This document shows positions 1-12,500 of a stretch of DNA of 64,000 bases, one piece after another. Below the pieces are notes generated by a model. The model made no database searches and was not told the origin of the DNA. It was given only the letters and a program-made list of their open reading frames with translations. The stretch is taken from NCBI GenBank assembly GCA_037039685.1, contig JAWNGF010000007.1, forward strand, positions 1,178,001-1,242,000, given 5' to 3'. The translations under genes were made by a program, and so were the position numbers. Source of the stretch: Ceratobasidium sp. AG-K. Lineage: Eukaryota; Basidiomycota; Agaricomycetes; Cantharellales; Ceratobasidiaceae. How positions within the stretch are numbered: position 1 is the stretch's first letter; the number at the start of each line of letters is the position of its first letter.

Positions 1-3000
1 CCAGCTGTTATCGCCTCGGAAAGGAGCACGAATTAGCCGACTGCTCTGAACATCCCAGACACGGATAGTGCGGTCCTGGGAGCCGGAGACGATATGCGAG
101 CCGTCAGGAGAGAATGCAACGGACGACACAGGTTGGGTATGACCCTCAAGAACATTACTAACAAGAGGTCCATCTCTCACACGCCAGATATAAACGTTAC
201 AATCAGTGCTGCCGGAAACGACACGATTGCCGTCTGGCGAGATTGCTAACGAAGTGATAGGATTATTATGACTCTGAAACGGAGTGCCAATGAGGCTGCC
301 GTTCTGCACGTCCCAGACTCGTGCAGTCCCGTCGTTTGACCCAGAGGCAATATATGTATCGTCAGGTGAGAAAGCTACCGAAGTGACGGTTTTGAGGTGC
401 CCCTGGAACGGTCCACCAGCAGGAGTGCCATCTTGCACGTTCCAGACGCGGACCGTACAGTCCTCAGAGCCAGAGACAATGCGGGTGCCATCAAATGAGA
501 ATGCGACCGAGTGGATGGTACCAGTGTGGCCTTCAAATGGCCCACCGATGGGTGCGCCATCGTAGGCGTCTCTGATAGTGAGAGTGCCATTCCTGCCTCC
601 AATGGCAATGTAGGCGCCGTCGCGAGAGTAGGCAACCGAGTTGACAAGAAAGGCAACCTTCCAGCTTGCTATAGCTGTCTCGTACCTCTGATCAATGCCT
701 ATGCCCTTAAGCTCCACAAGCCCCTGCATTTGTTGCGAATATCGACCATACACGCCGTTTGAACGATGGGCTAGTGAAAGAGCTGAAACGTAAATGTGAG
801 GCGTGCTGTGGCAAACGGCATTCGCTGCAAAAGAAGTGATAAAGTTGCGAGCATCCTCCGCGAACTCGAGTAGTGTCGATGAGGGATGGTTTATCTAGAT
901 TTATTTATGTCACGATGAGGGTCCAAGGGCTTGAGCCCAACACACATGCTCACCGTCAGCCAGCGCTTTGCTCCAAGTATCGTGCGTACACCTTCTCCCA
1001 TCTGCCGTCTCAGGTTCATTGCTTCCATCCAGAAAAGCAGCCATCCCGACAGAAACTCGTTCAACAGATCGTATAGTCCATTAGAGTCGCAGGATTGATC
1101 AAGATGGTCTCCCCAGTACCGGCACACGTAACCCAGTGTTGGCGAGATTGCTTTGTTTACACGCTCCTCCAGCTGAGGTACTTGCTCGTCGACCTGATAT
1201 GACGACTCCAGTCCACAAATGTTGAAACACAGCTGTTCCGTCATCAATCCAAAGCACTGTTGGGTAAGTAGCCAGCTGTGCTGCCTCGAGTCGCAGAAGA
1301 ATGCGGTCGACCGAGATGAATCGAGCATAAAGTCCGTAAACGATGCATGTATGGTTGATATAACTTCGCCTCCTTCGGGCTTGTACAACACAGCATGCAG
1401 GTGTAGTAGCATAGCCTTTGTCTTGTTCAGCTCGACCTTCGCCAGTAGCGCCAAAGTCTCGATAGTGATTGGCTCCCGAGCGCATACAACCGTCCAGAGC
1501 ACGTGCCTCATTCGTTCCTTTGTGTCTCCCTCTCTCATTTTCTCGTCCGCCGTCCGCAAAATGGTCATGTACAGCCTATCGATCTCGACGTGCTCCCCGT
1601 TCATATCACCGGTCGAGCCACCCGACAGCATCGCTGCCACATGCTCGTCGAAGTCTCTGGTTGCCTCTCCGGCTTTGATGTATCTGACCGCTGTCGCTGC
1701 ATAGATGAACAGGCTGCCAGACCGATCAGCCAGCTGCGCGATTTCGGACCTTGAGAGTGATGGTAACTCTTTCTGTATGTATCGCTCGATGTCTGCTTGC
1801 ACCAACGATCGTTCGATGTCGTGTAGTACCCCAATGCGCGATCCGTCGGGTCGGGTTTCGATTCTATCCCGTATGTTTGGCGCCGGTCGGCTCGTTACAA
1901 AGAACTTGAGTGGCAGATCACCGGCGCTCCGAAGCAGCATGTCAAGCACCGTCTCTACCCCTCTGCTCGCTGTGCACTCGTCTAGAGCATCGATCACTAC
2001 CACCAGCCCTTTTGGTATCGCTTCCTTGACTTTTATCAGTGGCTTCCTCAGTAGACTCTCGAACTGAGTGGAGATCATGCGTGTACCGAGGTCTGGATTG
2101 TCCTCCAGCATCTGACAGAGGGCTGACTGGAACGGGATGGAATAGCGGGCAAGCTGGTAGGCGATGGTAGGTATGATTCGGGTCACGTCTTGACATTCCG
2201 CTGAGCTGCGAGTGCAGAAGAAGCTCGCCGCTAGCTGATTGCGCTCCTTGAGTGTCTCGGCGAACGTGCATGCGATTGTCGTCTTTCCGGTACCGGCGAG
2301 ACCGTTCATCCAGTAGACATTTGGAGAGTCGGGGTCAGTCGACCAGCCATCGAGACCAGACAGAACGTTTGTGCGAGTGTTTTCGGTGCAGGTCCGGCGG
2401 TTGATCTCCATGGACAAGCTGGAGCCGTGTGCAGCGAGCATGGCTGCTTTGAGACCTTCAAGTCGAGTGTCCTGCACAGTGTGAGAATCATAGTCCCGCA
2501 TTCGATACATTTGCCCTACCACCATCTGCCTATTCACGATGCTCCACATGCTGAGACTGGCGTCGAGCTACATGGCCGTCAGAAAATAACACTTAATATT
2601 GTTCTATTGTCACAATCACCTGTAACTGCTTGAGGAGTGCCCCGATCTTCCGATAGCACTCGATGATCGTTTCTTTGTCCTGTTCTGCCTGTAACATGCG
2701 CATTGCCCTGCCACGGTTCTGTTCGCTGGTGATGAGATTGACTTGCTGCTCAATCAGTCTATGTGCGCTTCAGGTGCGCGTGCTCGGTGAACATTGGAAG
2801 CTTACCGAGCGGTTCTCGCTATTGACTCTGACATCCGCCTGGACTCTGATCCCACTAGGTAGTGGCTTAACGATTTACTTATCTCTCCCAGCTCCAACGC
2901 CAATGTCTCGTATTCACTTTTGTTCACGGACGAATCCTATTCATAAAACTCGGTCAGCTTCTTCACATCCTTTAGCTCACTACATGAGCATACTTACCAC

Positions 3001-3429
3001 AACAGCTGTCAGACAGGACATCACTCCGCCAATCGCCGACTGAAGTGGCGGGAACAGCCCAGTGCTTTTATGCAATCCACGAAATGTGGTGTAGAGTCCA
3101 TCCCAGGCGGTCTCGCTCTTCAGTCTTGATCCAGGTCCCACATTGATTGAAGGGACTGTATTGGAGGCTACAGGTAAACCCAGTGTTTGCTGTGATAGTA
3201 CTGACAAGCGGGCAAGCGGGGGCGGGGTTCCAGACGGTGAGGATGCTGGTAGATTAGGTTCTGTGATGCTACCCGTTGCAGGGGATGGCCCTGGAAATGG
3301 GATATCAGGAGATGCAGCTGCCGAAGAGTTTGGTTTAGCGGAGGATGAAGTCGATCGGGATGTTCCCCACGCCTTGTCCAGTACACGAGCAGCTTTGGCA
3401 CGAATCCCCTTGGACTTCGGTTTTGTCAT
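1..3429 (-). CDS. NACHT-WD40 NLR-like protein, left copy (3' end outside window)
   Basis: This is an NLR-type signalling protein of the fungal HET-E class: an ATP-binding NACHT switch with a WD40 sensor. Exons read 3429-2998, 2936-2806, 2758-2620, 2567-954 and 894-<1, with GT-AG introns of 47-61 bp. Exon 1 gives a basic, Ser/Pro-rich N-terminus of unknown function. The 2567-954 exon holds Walker A (GLAGTGKT) and Walker B (VVVIDALDEC). The last exon encodes WD40 repeats with the SVAFSPDG...IRVWDVQ pattern and stays open to the window edge. I start at the ATG at 3429 because the right-hand copy has the same start and exon plan. No stop or frameshift is seen. The NACHT core is almost identical to the right copy, while the start of exon 1 and the exon end near 954-1190 differ. 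A role in heterokaryon incompatibility or non-self recognition is inference from the family. Confidence 0.9.
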
Positions 3430-3566
3430 GTTGGAGGAGTAGTGTGACTACTGCTATAACGAGCCTCTTTGGAAACAGACTCCTCGACAGAAAACACGCG
3501 AACTAAGATCTGGGTAGGATAACCCGGACACCCTTCGCTTGTAACATGTGACATACACCGAGTCGA
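3430..3566 (-). promoter_or_regulatory. 5' flank shared with the other NLR copy
   Basis: The bases upstream of the ATG at 3429 resemble those upstream of the right-hand copy (59290-59420), including a shared block around GGGTGTCCGGGTTATCC. Similarity fades beyond about 3566, so the duplicated unit includes roughly 135 bp of proximal promoter. No clear TATA box is seen. Confidence 0.5.
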
Positions 3567-4074
3567 AAAAGAAATGCACACGTGACCTAGATCAGTGCAT
3601 ATGGACAGCGACGAGCGATAGAGGGTTCGGTTGGCTTAGCTGCGTTAGTGTAACTTGTAGATAGCCTGTAATAGTCTATGTATCCCAATTTTCAGTATGT
3701 TCCCAGCATTTCCCGACATTGTACTGCCGAGATACAATCAGAGTGGCTGTGCAGTTCTCTTTCAAGTTTGCACTAGTGGGGCATAATCTCGATATGCACT
3801 ACGGGGCTCTGGTTTTACAAATGACAGAAATACATAAAGCCATTCGTTGATAGTATATAATACACTATATGGAATCTGAGCTACGTTTATCATAGACAAA
3901 AATGAAAAAGAAAATGGTAAGCCCAATGAGTTCAGTGCCTCATACATCTGTAGGCATGAACATTGGGCAGTTGGTTTATTAGTAGAAGTGGTAGAGTTGT
4001 ATCATAGAAGTCTATGTGAGCTGCTCGCTAATTCGCATGTTGCCCCATGCCACTTGAGGGACGGGTGTTGTGCT
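3567..4074. other. Spacer with no recognised gene
   Basis: The ORFs here are short and unlike any family I recognise. The stretch is AT-rich around 3850-3875. It marks the end of the inverted NLR duplication and the start of repeats. Confidence 0.5.
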
Positions 4075-4432
4075 GTGGCTAAAGTTGCAGCGGAGCTACA
4101 GGACGACACACGTCTCCTGAGCGCACCAATTTTGGTACGCATATGCGCATACACTATTAGATTACGCATGCCAAATCTCAGCCGGGATATCTTTCTCGGG
4201 CAGGAGTTAAGGATCAATTACTTTCAGAATCATTTTCTTCAGGCCTAATTCATAGTATTTTGTAATAGAAAGCGCTGTCCTGAAAATAACTGCTCCTTAA
4301 CTCCTGCCCAAGAGAGATATCCCGACTGAGATTTGGCATGCGTAATCTAATAGTGTATGCGCATATGCGTGCCAAAATTGGTGCGCTCAGGAGACGTGTG
4401 TCGTCCTGTAGCTCCGCTGCAACTTTAGCCAC
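4075..4432. repeat. Foldback (hairpin) repeat, MITE-like
   Basis: Two arms of about 139 bp (4075-4213 and 4294-4432) are inverted copies with only a few mismatches, separated by about 80 bp. The outer ends read GTGGCTAAAG and CTTTAGCCAC. There is no coding capacity. The flanks show no clear direct repeat, so the superfamily cannot be set. A transcript through it would form a long hairpin. Confidence 0.8.
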
Positions 4433-4612
4433 CATCAGCAAAAAGCAAAAATCGCGTGACTTCTTGCAAGTACTTGTGAGAAACCGACTTCTAACGACGG
4501 CTCGTTTACGTTTTTTACAAATTGCTAACTGCGACGATCACTGACGAGCAGCTTGAAGTTGATCACGAGCAGTCGTGATATTCCCCTCTGGGTTTGGCGA
4601 GTGGTCTCGACC

Positions 4613-4915
4613 TAGACTCCAACCCAGCCCTTGAGCACGTGATGCTCAGGGAAAATACAGGGTTCTTTTCACGCTGGCTGCGTGCTCGAAGGACTGGCAC
4701 CACTTGTTCCAATGTTTGGGCGTATTGTGACGTTTTCGCGTGCTTGAACCCTCAAGGACCCGTTCCCCCCGGTCACCGAAAAATGAGGACGCAGGACGGA
4801 GCGCGGACGGAGCACGAGCTGACAAGAGAGTTATAGCAAATAAATTAGTATACGAGCGGGCCTCGCTCGATGAAGTCACCTCCTGCAGAATCCGTAAGTA
4901 CAGAGCTCGCCTAAC
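4613..4915 (+). repeat. Left 303-bp TIR of MULE-like element
   Basis: Starts TAGACTCC and ends CTAAC. It is matched in reverse complement by 6633-6935 with few differences. The arm contains an ORF-like stretch in both copies, which reflects the duplicated sequence and not a gene. Confidence 0.85.
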
Positions 4916-6632
4916 TCAACCCCACCCGACTCAGGCGTGAGCAAGAGGTGTCATGGCCAGACCCGCAAACACACCCGACAGAGGGGAGCGGGACCTACGG
5001 AGGTGTGGTGACACTCCTGTGTTCGGTAAGCTCATTTGGTGACCGCATGAGTGAGGGTGATTCTTGGCGTCCCGATGTAGGAATCTACAGTCAACGTACC
5101 CACATTGCGAAAATCCACAGACCAAGTCGAGATCTGGTTAGGAGGCGACAGGATATGATTGTCTCTTTCTCGGCTACTTAATAACAGTACCGCAAATAGA
5201 GCAGACGCGGCGAGTTGTGGTCGAAAGCACAATGTAAACTCAGTGAGGACAAGGTTGTAAGAGACACTATCAAACTTTGCCCGTGGTTCGTCAGCAAAGT
5301 TGTGCATATATAAGTGTAGATTTTTGCACGAGATGACAACGGGGGGATAAATCAATCTGAGTACTATTACTACCATCAAAAGAGTTGTGTATGAAGATAC
5401 GATAAATGCTTGAGTTTGGCAAGCCGCACAAATCTTCAAGGGGGTTAGGCTCATCCCCAATGTAGATCAACCTAGGAAAGGGTGTAGCGTATAGTATCAC
5501 ACTTTGTAGCTGTGGGCCGGAGCCTGCAGAGGCGCATGGCGTTGTCTTGGACGGGGGGTCCATGGTGTTCCCACAGTACCGCCGGCAGGCCACTGTGATA
5601 GGTGAGTCACATGTTTGACTCAAGCCCCCAAGAGACGTCCAGCATCCATCTCGCTCGAGCCGCACGCCTTCGATTTTTCTTTGCCCGCCCTCTCCCTTTT
5701 CGTTGACTGCTCGTTGTCTGGTCTGACTGCCTGACCTGCAAGTCCAACTTGCGTCTCGGCGCCCCGGTACCTCCTACCTGTCGCTCCGCTTTGGGTTCTC
5801 CAACCCCTCCGGTTCCTGACGGCGAGCCTTGTGAACCCCTGCGTTTCTTCTCCCCACGTTCTCCCCCCCCCCTACTCATGCCGCTTTTCCCTAGTCATTT
5901 GTTTGTGATGTATGTACACAGTGATATACACGCATACACCCACATACGCTTGGACCAGACACATCCAGGGCACCTAGCACCGGAGGTGAAGATGTTTTGT
6001 CAAAAAGTAATCCTGAATATACTGCACATAAGTTGTTGGTCTGGTCGTACCTTGAGTGGCACCCGTCCAATACTAAGAGCCTTCAGTCGCGACCCTGCTA
6101 ATCAAACCTGTATTATCCTCCAGACCTCATTCGGTTACTTTTCCCCTTCGCGCCGTTACCCGCAATCCTGGGCCTTAGACTGCTAATTTTGATCCCACTC
6201 CACCATAAAACATTTTTCTCTCACTGACCCACTTGTGTGCACGCATTGCTACCTCGTCGAGCGAGTATCAAGCAACCACTTTACCAATCAACTTGCCATT
6301 GCATTGTCCCGTCTTCTTGATGTGAGGACTCACAAGCTATGGCATATACCACCACCCATCGTTGTACTCGTGTACTCGAACGGGATCTGAATCACTTGCC
6401 ATTACATGCCATCCGCCACCCAGTTCCTCACATCTCTCTTGATCTCTTATGCTTGACGCTTGCTTCGGCTGACTACAACAGTACGGTCTCGGCGCACTCT
6501 CAGACTGGAACACGCCCGCTATTCTCGATACTTTCCCTCATGCGCTTGCCGTTTCTCGCCCTTTACCCGCAACCAACCGCCCCTTCTGGCTGTTAGCTTA
6601 TCCCTAACATCCAATGCCGGCCCCGAGTTCGG
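4916..6632. other. Interior of MULE-like element, no recognised gene
   Basis: Several ORFs of 80-145 codons exist on both strands, but none has a known motif. The block at about 5660-5880 is strongly pyrimidine-rich and the block at 6200-6600 looks like a gene leader. Captured host fragments (Pack-MULE cargo) are possible but not shown. Confidence 0.4.
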
Positions 6633-6935
6633 GTTAGGCGAGCTCTGTACTTACGGATTCTGCGGGAGGTGACTTCATTGAGCGAGGCCCGCTCATATAC
6701 TAATTTATTTGCTATAACTCTCTTGTCAGCTCGTGCTCCGTCCGCGCTCCGTCCTGCGTCCTCATTTTTCGGTGACCGGGGGGAACGGGCCCTTGAGGGT
6801 TCAAGCACGCGAAAACGTCACAATACGCCCAAACATTGGAACAAGTGGTGCCAGTCCTTTGAGCACGCAGCCAGCGTGAAAAGAACCCTGTATTTTCCCT
6901 GAGCATCACGTGCTCAAGGGCTGGGTTGGAGTCTA
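6633..6935 (-). repeat. Right 303-bp TIR of MULE-like element
   Basis: Inverted copy of 4613-4915, ending GGAGTCTA directly before the 9-bp target duplication. Confidence 0.85.
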
Positions 6936-6944
6936 GTCTCGACC

Positions 6945-7438
6945 CTGATTAAGTAATTACCAGTGCTCGTGAGCGCTCGCGGGCTGCCCGATCGAATTCA
7001 CAGTCGACCAAGTAATGTTCACGCGACCCGACGACCTGATCGCGAGAGCTCGTGTTTAGCCGTTTACATATGTAACGGGACAATCCTGCATTCGTGCGCC
7101 ACGAGCCCCGCCAGCAACTCGGGACGGCCAGATCTACCAAACAAGCAAACAAGTCACATAAGAGCGATAAAAAGAAGTGCGCATGTACACCAATAGACAT
7201 AAACAAAGAACGAACGTCTGAAACTACATACACACCCGGAAAACCAAGTTAGGATGTAATTGAACGAAATAAAAGTACTATACAAAGACATTGAGACAAT
7301 GCGCAGGCTAGATCAACACCAAACTAATAGGATACATGGTAAAAGTACAGCTGGGTTCACACTTGGTTGGTAAGCTAACAAAAAACAATCAAGAGTGACA
7401 CTTACCACGAGCGAAAACACATCGGGGTCCAAGTTCTA
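6945..7438. other. Spacer between MULE and Plavaka remnant
   Basis: I see no recognisable gene, tRNA or repeat here. It may hold the 3' flank of the Plavaka gene; its transposon terminus was not found. Confidence 0.4.
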
Positions 7439-8099
7439 CTTGAGCCTGGGCCTTGAACCCCCTTTCACCTTCTGCTCCCGGCGCCAACGTTCCATGAGGC
7501 GAAATATGAAGTGATTGGCATAATGGTTCAAGTGGAACTTTTTGCCAAGCGCAAGGGAGTCAGTCTGAGCGTTGAGCTGGAAGTTGCCAAGGAGATACTT
7601 GAATTCCGGCACCAGACAGCAGCCCATCACAATGTTGGTCAGAGGCAGGATGATTGCACTGCGCTTGCCGGCAACCTTTGTGAACAATGTCAAGTGTAAC
7701 TGGTGGAATGGAGAGGCCCTGTCGTTGAAGCAATTGAACAGCTCAAGGTAAACAAGCACATCAGGTATTTGGTCTTGCATATGGACTGGGACAGTAAATA
7801 TAGCCTGTACTCGACCAGCCCAATAGCCTTCAGGTCGGGGAACATATTATGTCAGCAATTTCACCCGCTTGCAACATATTTTGTACTCATGGTGGATCCC
7901 GGATGCCTCGGGTTGGTCAAGGAAAAGCGCAGTGTCAAAGGCACTACGTCTGTGAAGGTCCAAGTTACTGGCTGGGCATGCACAAATCACCTCCAAAAAC
8001 GGGGGATCATCTGGAGCACATCAGAGCGGTTGGTGGTGAAGGTAAAAGCAGTGCCAGACCTTGAATTGATGGTCAAGAGTCAGCTGGTTGGAGTTGTAC

Positions 8100-8549
8100 T
8101 GTTGTAAGCTACTTCTTGGTGGCTATGAGACAAGCCACTAGGGAGAGTGGATGGCACTAAGACCTAAGTGACCTCTTGAACCACAACACACTTAAGTGTC
8201 TGTGGGTTCTAAAGGGTAGGGGTGGTTCTAAGTGTCACTCAAAAGGGATGTTTTGACGAGACAAAACAAGCTGGGGATACCAGGCTTGTTGGTCCTCTAT
8301 ATATAAACAAGAAGCAACCAAGTCATACAATGCGCAGCCGCATGAGTCATAAATACAAGCCAGTCAGGAGTGTCCAAGTGAGTCATGCTGCGCGGGCAGT
8401 CATGACTCATACAAAGCACAGCCGCGTTACACAATGTAACAGAATAACCACAAGGTGGTGGCAATGTGGCAAACGGAAACACAACACAAAGAAGAGTACA
8501 GGCAGGTGAGACAACAGGCAAGTCCGATTGAGGGAGCTGGCTCACAACA
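8100..8549 (-). repeat. 3' LTR of gypsy-A (450 bp)
   Basis: Plus-strand text begins TGTTGTAAGC and ends CTCACAACA. It matches 14843-15292 base for base in length. Confidence 0.92.
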
Positions 8550-8565
8550 TTACTCCCCCCTAAGA
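8550..8565 (-). promoter_or_regulatory. Polypurine tract of gypsy-A
   Basis: On the minus strand the purine run TTAGGGGGGAGTAA directly precedes the 3' LTR, where plus-strand DNA synthesis is primed. It also encodes the last codons and TAA stop of ORF3. Confidence 0.8.
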
Positions 8566-9356
8566 GTCCGTCTAGGGGACCTGGATGGGCTCTACTGGAT
8601 CTCACAATCCTTGCGTTTTGCGAGTATGTGCTCTTCCAGCCCCTTGTCCTTGTCAAAGGTTAAATCAATGGGGTTGAACACAGTGTTACCTGGTTTGTCT
8701 GAGAACTTTTCCCATTCCTCCCATGTCTCCTCCTTTGTCCAGTTGGCCTTGGACCAGTCCAAAACCCTCTTCTGTGCCTCCACAAACTCCTCATCCCATT
8801 GTTGCATGTCTGGCTCTGCCTCCTTCCATGCTGACACATCTGCGTCCTCCCACTTCCACCAGTTTGGCATCCATTCAAATTTTTCTTTCTGGTACCTTCC
8901 CCTCTCCAACTTCCAGTTGCTCAGGTCCCTTTTGTAGTTGGCGTCCCAGGCGTCGTTCCACCTAGGTCAAAGTGTTGGTTGTCTTCCGTTGTAACCTGGT
9001 GTCCACTTGCTCAAGTACACTCCCTCTTGTCCCCATTTGGTGACTCCAAGCATATGGGTGGAGAGGAGGACGACCTCCGAGACCTGGAATGCGGCGCATC
9101 CTCAACAAACAAAGATGTCCTTTCATTGGAGTTGCATCCTTGTTGGCCATTTTTTTCTGACCCATTGGAACTCCCCCAAGTCTGAGTGGAGTATGTCGTC
9201 TGACGCCCGGAACTGCATTCTGCCTGGGCCTTGCTGCAACCTTTTGAACACGTAGAGGGCCACTCCCGCGTCGAGGATTCTTGCTGTGGCAAATGCCAGT
9301 CTATTGAGGACACAGACAAGGTTGTTGGCAATGGTGGAGCGGGTAACAGTGGGCAT
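8550..9356 (-). pseudogene. ORF3 of gypsy-A: Trp-rich acidic protein, unknown function
   Basis: Downstream of pol lies one reading frame of 268 codons from the ATG at 9356 to a TAA at 8550-8552, which sits exactly at the LTR border. It is interrupted by three TGA codons (9123, 9102, 8967) and a TAG near the end. The C-terminal half is rich in Trp, Glu and Lys (WMPNWWKWEDAD). Gypsy-B2 has a homologous ORF in the same place, sharing LDxGxxLY, GEFxWV, RGCAAF, and a W..AWD...LxxW...RG...KE...W..WW pattern. Two of the TGA codons align with Arg in gypsy-B2. No membrane segment or signal peptide is seen, so an Env role is not supported. Conserved length and place argue for a real third protein. Confidence 0.65.
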
Positions 9357-9502
9357 TGTTTAGAGCAGAAAAGGTTGAGGGCGGATAAGTGGAAGTTGGT
9401 AGCGGAGTATGAGCAAGTTTTGCAGATATCACTACCAATTGCGCCCCTCTTGCCTTTTATCTTTCCTGGAACGTAGTTAGATGGTGTGGGAGCTTTGGGG
9501 TG

Positions 9503-12500
9503 TCAGCATAGAAAGTCCTTGATGATCTTGGATAGGTGACCAAAATCTTCTGCCCTTTGCTCCGTGTCTTCTTCATCTCCATAACCCTTCCATCTGACCC
9601 TGTAAAAAAGACCATCCTTTGTCTCCTTCCAGTCCAAGATCTTTTCTACTTCATATTCTTCTTCTCCTTCTTCAGTAATGATTGGTGGCGGTTGGGGTTG
9701 GTTTTGTTTGAATTCCGTGTCTTCTATGTAAGGGCTGAGCAAGTTGATATGGAAAACAGGGTGTACCCTCATTGTTGTTGGCAAAATGAGCTCATAAGTG
9801 TGTGATCCTATCTGTCGCTTCACAACAAATGGCCCATGCTTCTTGTTATCCAACTGCTTTGAGGGTCTCTTGGTTTGTATGTTTTTCCCTAACAGCCATA
9901 CTAGTTCTCCTTCTTGGTACTGGTTTTTTGGCCTTTCTTCAGGGAGCCTTTGATTCTCCATTGATGCAATTGCTTCATTGTGGATGTTACACCATTTTTC
10001 CGTAATTTTGTTTGCTTCAGGGACCGTTGTTTCTTCTGATGAGATGTTCCACAGCGGTTCCCTTCTGTAGACAATAGCAAAAGGGGAATTACCAGTTACG
10101 TGGTGTTTCTGCAGATTATAACTGAACTCCGCAATAGGTAACAGGTCCGCCCAATCGTCCTGCCAGTAGTTGACAAAGGACCACAGCCACCCTTCCATCC
10201 ATTGGTTGATTCTTTCCGTTATCCCATCTGTTTGGGGGTGGTAGGCGGTGCTGAAGTTTGGGCTAGTTCCAATTCTCTCATAAATGGCTCTCATCAGTTT
10301 TGAATTGAAAGTAGTCCCTCGGTCTGAGATTGTGCTTTTTGGGAAACCATGTAGCTTCCAAACATTTGTGACAAACAGATTTGCAAGGTCGCTTGCCATG
10401 TGAGATTCCTTGCAGGGTATGAAATGTGCCATTCTTGAGAATTGGTCCACTACTACCATGATGCTGTCCAACCCTTTGGACTTCAGTAGTTTCGCCACAA
10501 AGTCAAACACTATATCTTCCCAGGGCCCTTTTGGAACTTCTAGTGGTTTGATTGGAACTATTGATTTTGATCCCCTTGTTCGTTGGCAAGTTTTGCAGGA
10601 TTCCACATATCTGTTTACACTTTGTTTCATCCCTGGCCAGAAGTATCTTCTTGATATTAGTTCCAATGTTCTGGCCTGTCCTTGATGCCCCGCAATTTTT
10701 GAGTTGTGGTGTACTCACATGATGGTCAGTCTGGCTTCCTTGTCTTCTGGAACGTAAATTCTTCCTTTGAACCATATTAGACCCTCCTTGAAGTCATAAT
10801 CTTTTGCACTGTGTTGTAGTGTTTTTGGTAACATTTCCCTTGACTTGCAGATTTCTTTGATTTTTGCAAGTTCTTCATCAGTTTCCTGTGCTTCCTTGAT
10901 AGTTGCTATGATGTCTGTGTCCATTTGCCCCATAAAACCTTTAAATCTTTTGGCGGATATCATAACTTATTCTGGTGTAGGGATATCCTTGTGGTCTGAT
11001 CGTCTTGACAACAGGTCTGGTTTCAATGAAAGGACTGCAGGTCGGTATATGATGTCAAAGTTGTAGGAAGCTGGTAGTTGATGCCATCTCGTGTGTCAAT
11101 GGTTGAACGTTCTTGCTTCCTTCCAGAACTGTAGGTTCCTGTGATCAGTGTAGATAGTGATGGGATCCTTTGTTCCCTCGAGGTATAGCCTCCAATGTGT
11201 CAATGATTCTATGATTGCTATAAGTTCTTTGTTGTGGACGTCGTAGTTCAGTTGGGCCTTGTTGAAGGATTTTGACAGGAACACTATAGGATGTAGGTAG
11301 CCATTGTCTTGCCTTTGAGACAGAATTGCTCCCATTGCTACTCCACTTGCATCCGTTTCCAGGAAGAAGGGCTTGTCAGGATCAGGGTGGCGTAGTGTTG
11401 GTTCCTTGCTAATTTCTTCCTTTAGAGCATCAAACGCTTCCTGTTGATCCTTCTCCCACTTCCATTTGCTATCCTTTCTTGTCAGGGTTGTCAAAGGTTT
11501 TGATAATCGGCTAAAATTGGGTACAAATCTTTGGTAGAAGTTTGCAAATCCTAGGAATGCTTGAACCTGCTTGACCGTCTTTGGGTCTTTCCATTCTTTT
11601 ATTGCTCTGACCTTCTCTTCCTCCATCGAGATGCCCAAATTGCTGATTTGAAGTCCAGTATATGTCAGCTTGGTGACAAAGAATTCGCACTTTTGGAGTT
11701 TTGCAAATAGGTTTTTGTCCAGTAAGATTTTTAGCACCTTCCTGACATCCACAGTATGTTGGCTTCTGTTTTTTGAGAATACCAGGATGTTGTCAATGTA
11801 TACTATGACGCATACATTGATCAGGTTGTGGAAGATGTGGTTCATGTATCTTTGGAAAGTGGCAGGTGCGTTTTTTAGTCCAAATGGCATAACAACATAT
11901 TTGAATAGGCCTTCCTTGGTTCTGAAGGCTGTCTTCCATTCATCCCCTTCCCTGATTCTGATATTATTGAACCCCATGTGCAGATCAATCTTGGAGAAAA
12001 TTTTTGCATCCTTGATTTTATCCAAAAGGTCTTCCATTAAGGGCATTGGGAATCTGTCCTCCTTTGTACTGGCATTTACTCCTCTGAGATCTTGAACAAG
12101 TCGTAATTGGCGTACTGCTCCTGGGTTCTTTGGATCAATCGGTTTCTTTACAAAGAAACAAGGTGATGCAATGGGTGATTTACTGGGTCAAATTTTCCCC
12201 ACCGCAATTTCCTCATCCAGGTATTCCCTTAGTGCAATTGATTCGGCTGGCAAGAGCAGGATTGGTCTGGCTGGTTTTTGAAGTTCAGCCCCTTCCTTGA
12301 AGTCAATTGCGCAGTTGTATGGCTGATGATCTGGAATCCTCTTGAATTTTTCCTTGCTGGATACATCAGCAAATTCTTTGAATTCTTCTGGTAGGTCGTC
12401 TATTGAGGCTGTTCTTGCCTGTATGGGTTCTGGTCGCCATGATATGTGCTTTGTTTTCCAGTTGATATTGGGGTTTGCTTCTTCTAACCACTCAAGTCCT

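Larger units (their letters stand above)
4604..6944. mobile_element. Non-autonomous Mutator-like (MULE-type) DNA transposon
   Basis: The element proper is 4613-6935 (2323 bp). It has near-identical 303-bp terminal inverted repeats and is bordered by a perfect 9-bp direct repeat, GTCTCGACC (4604-4612 and 6936-6944). Its tips are TAGACTCC and GGAGTCTA. Long TIRs with 9-bp target duplications are the classic marks of the Mutator superfamily. No MURA-like transposase is visible inside, so it would depend on an enzyme supplied from elsewhere. The high identity of the arms and the perfect duplication point to recent insertion. Confidence 0.8.

Noticed and set aside
1219..1704. Long plus-strand ORF opposite the left NLR
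   Set aside because: Antisense shadow of the NACHT exon; the same shadow exists opposite the right copy because the DNA is identical.
5749..6186. Plus-strand ORF of 145 codons inside the MULE-like element
   Set aside because: Low-complexity Pro/Ser-rich translation from a pyrimidine-rich stretch, no motif, no support from the opposite arm.
8550..9356. Envelope protein in gypsy-A ORF3
   Set aside because: No signal peptide, no transmembrane segment and no cysteine pattern; the protein is acidic and soluble-looking.
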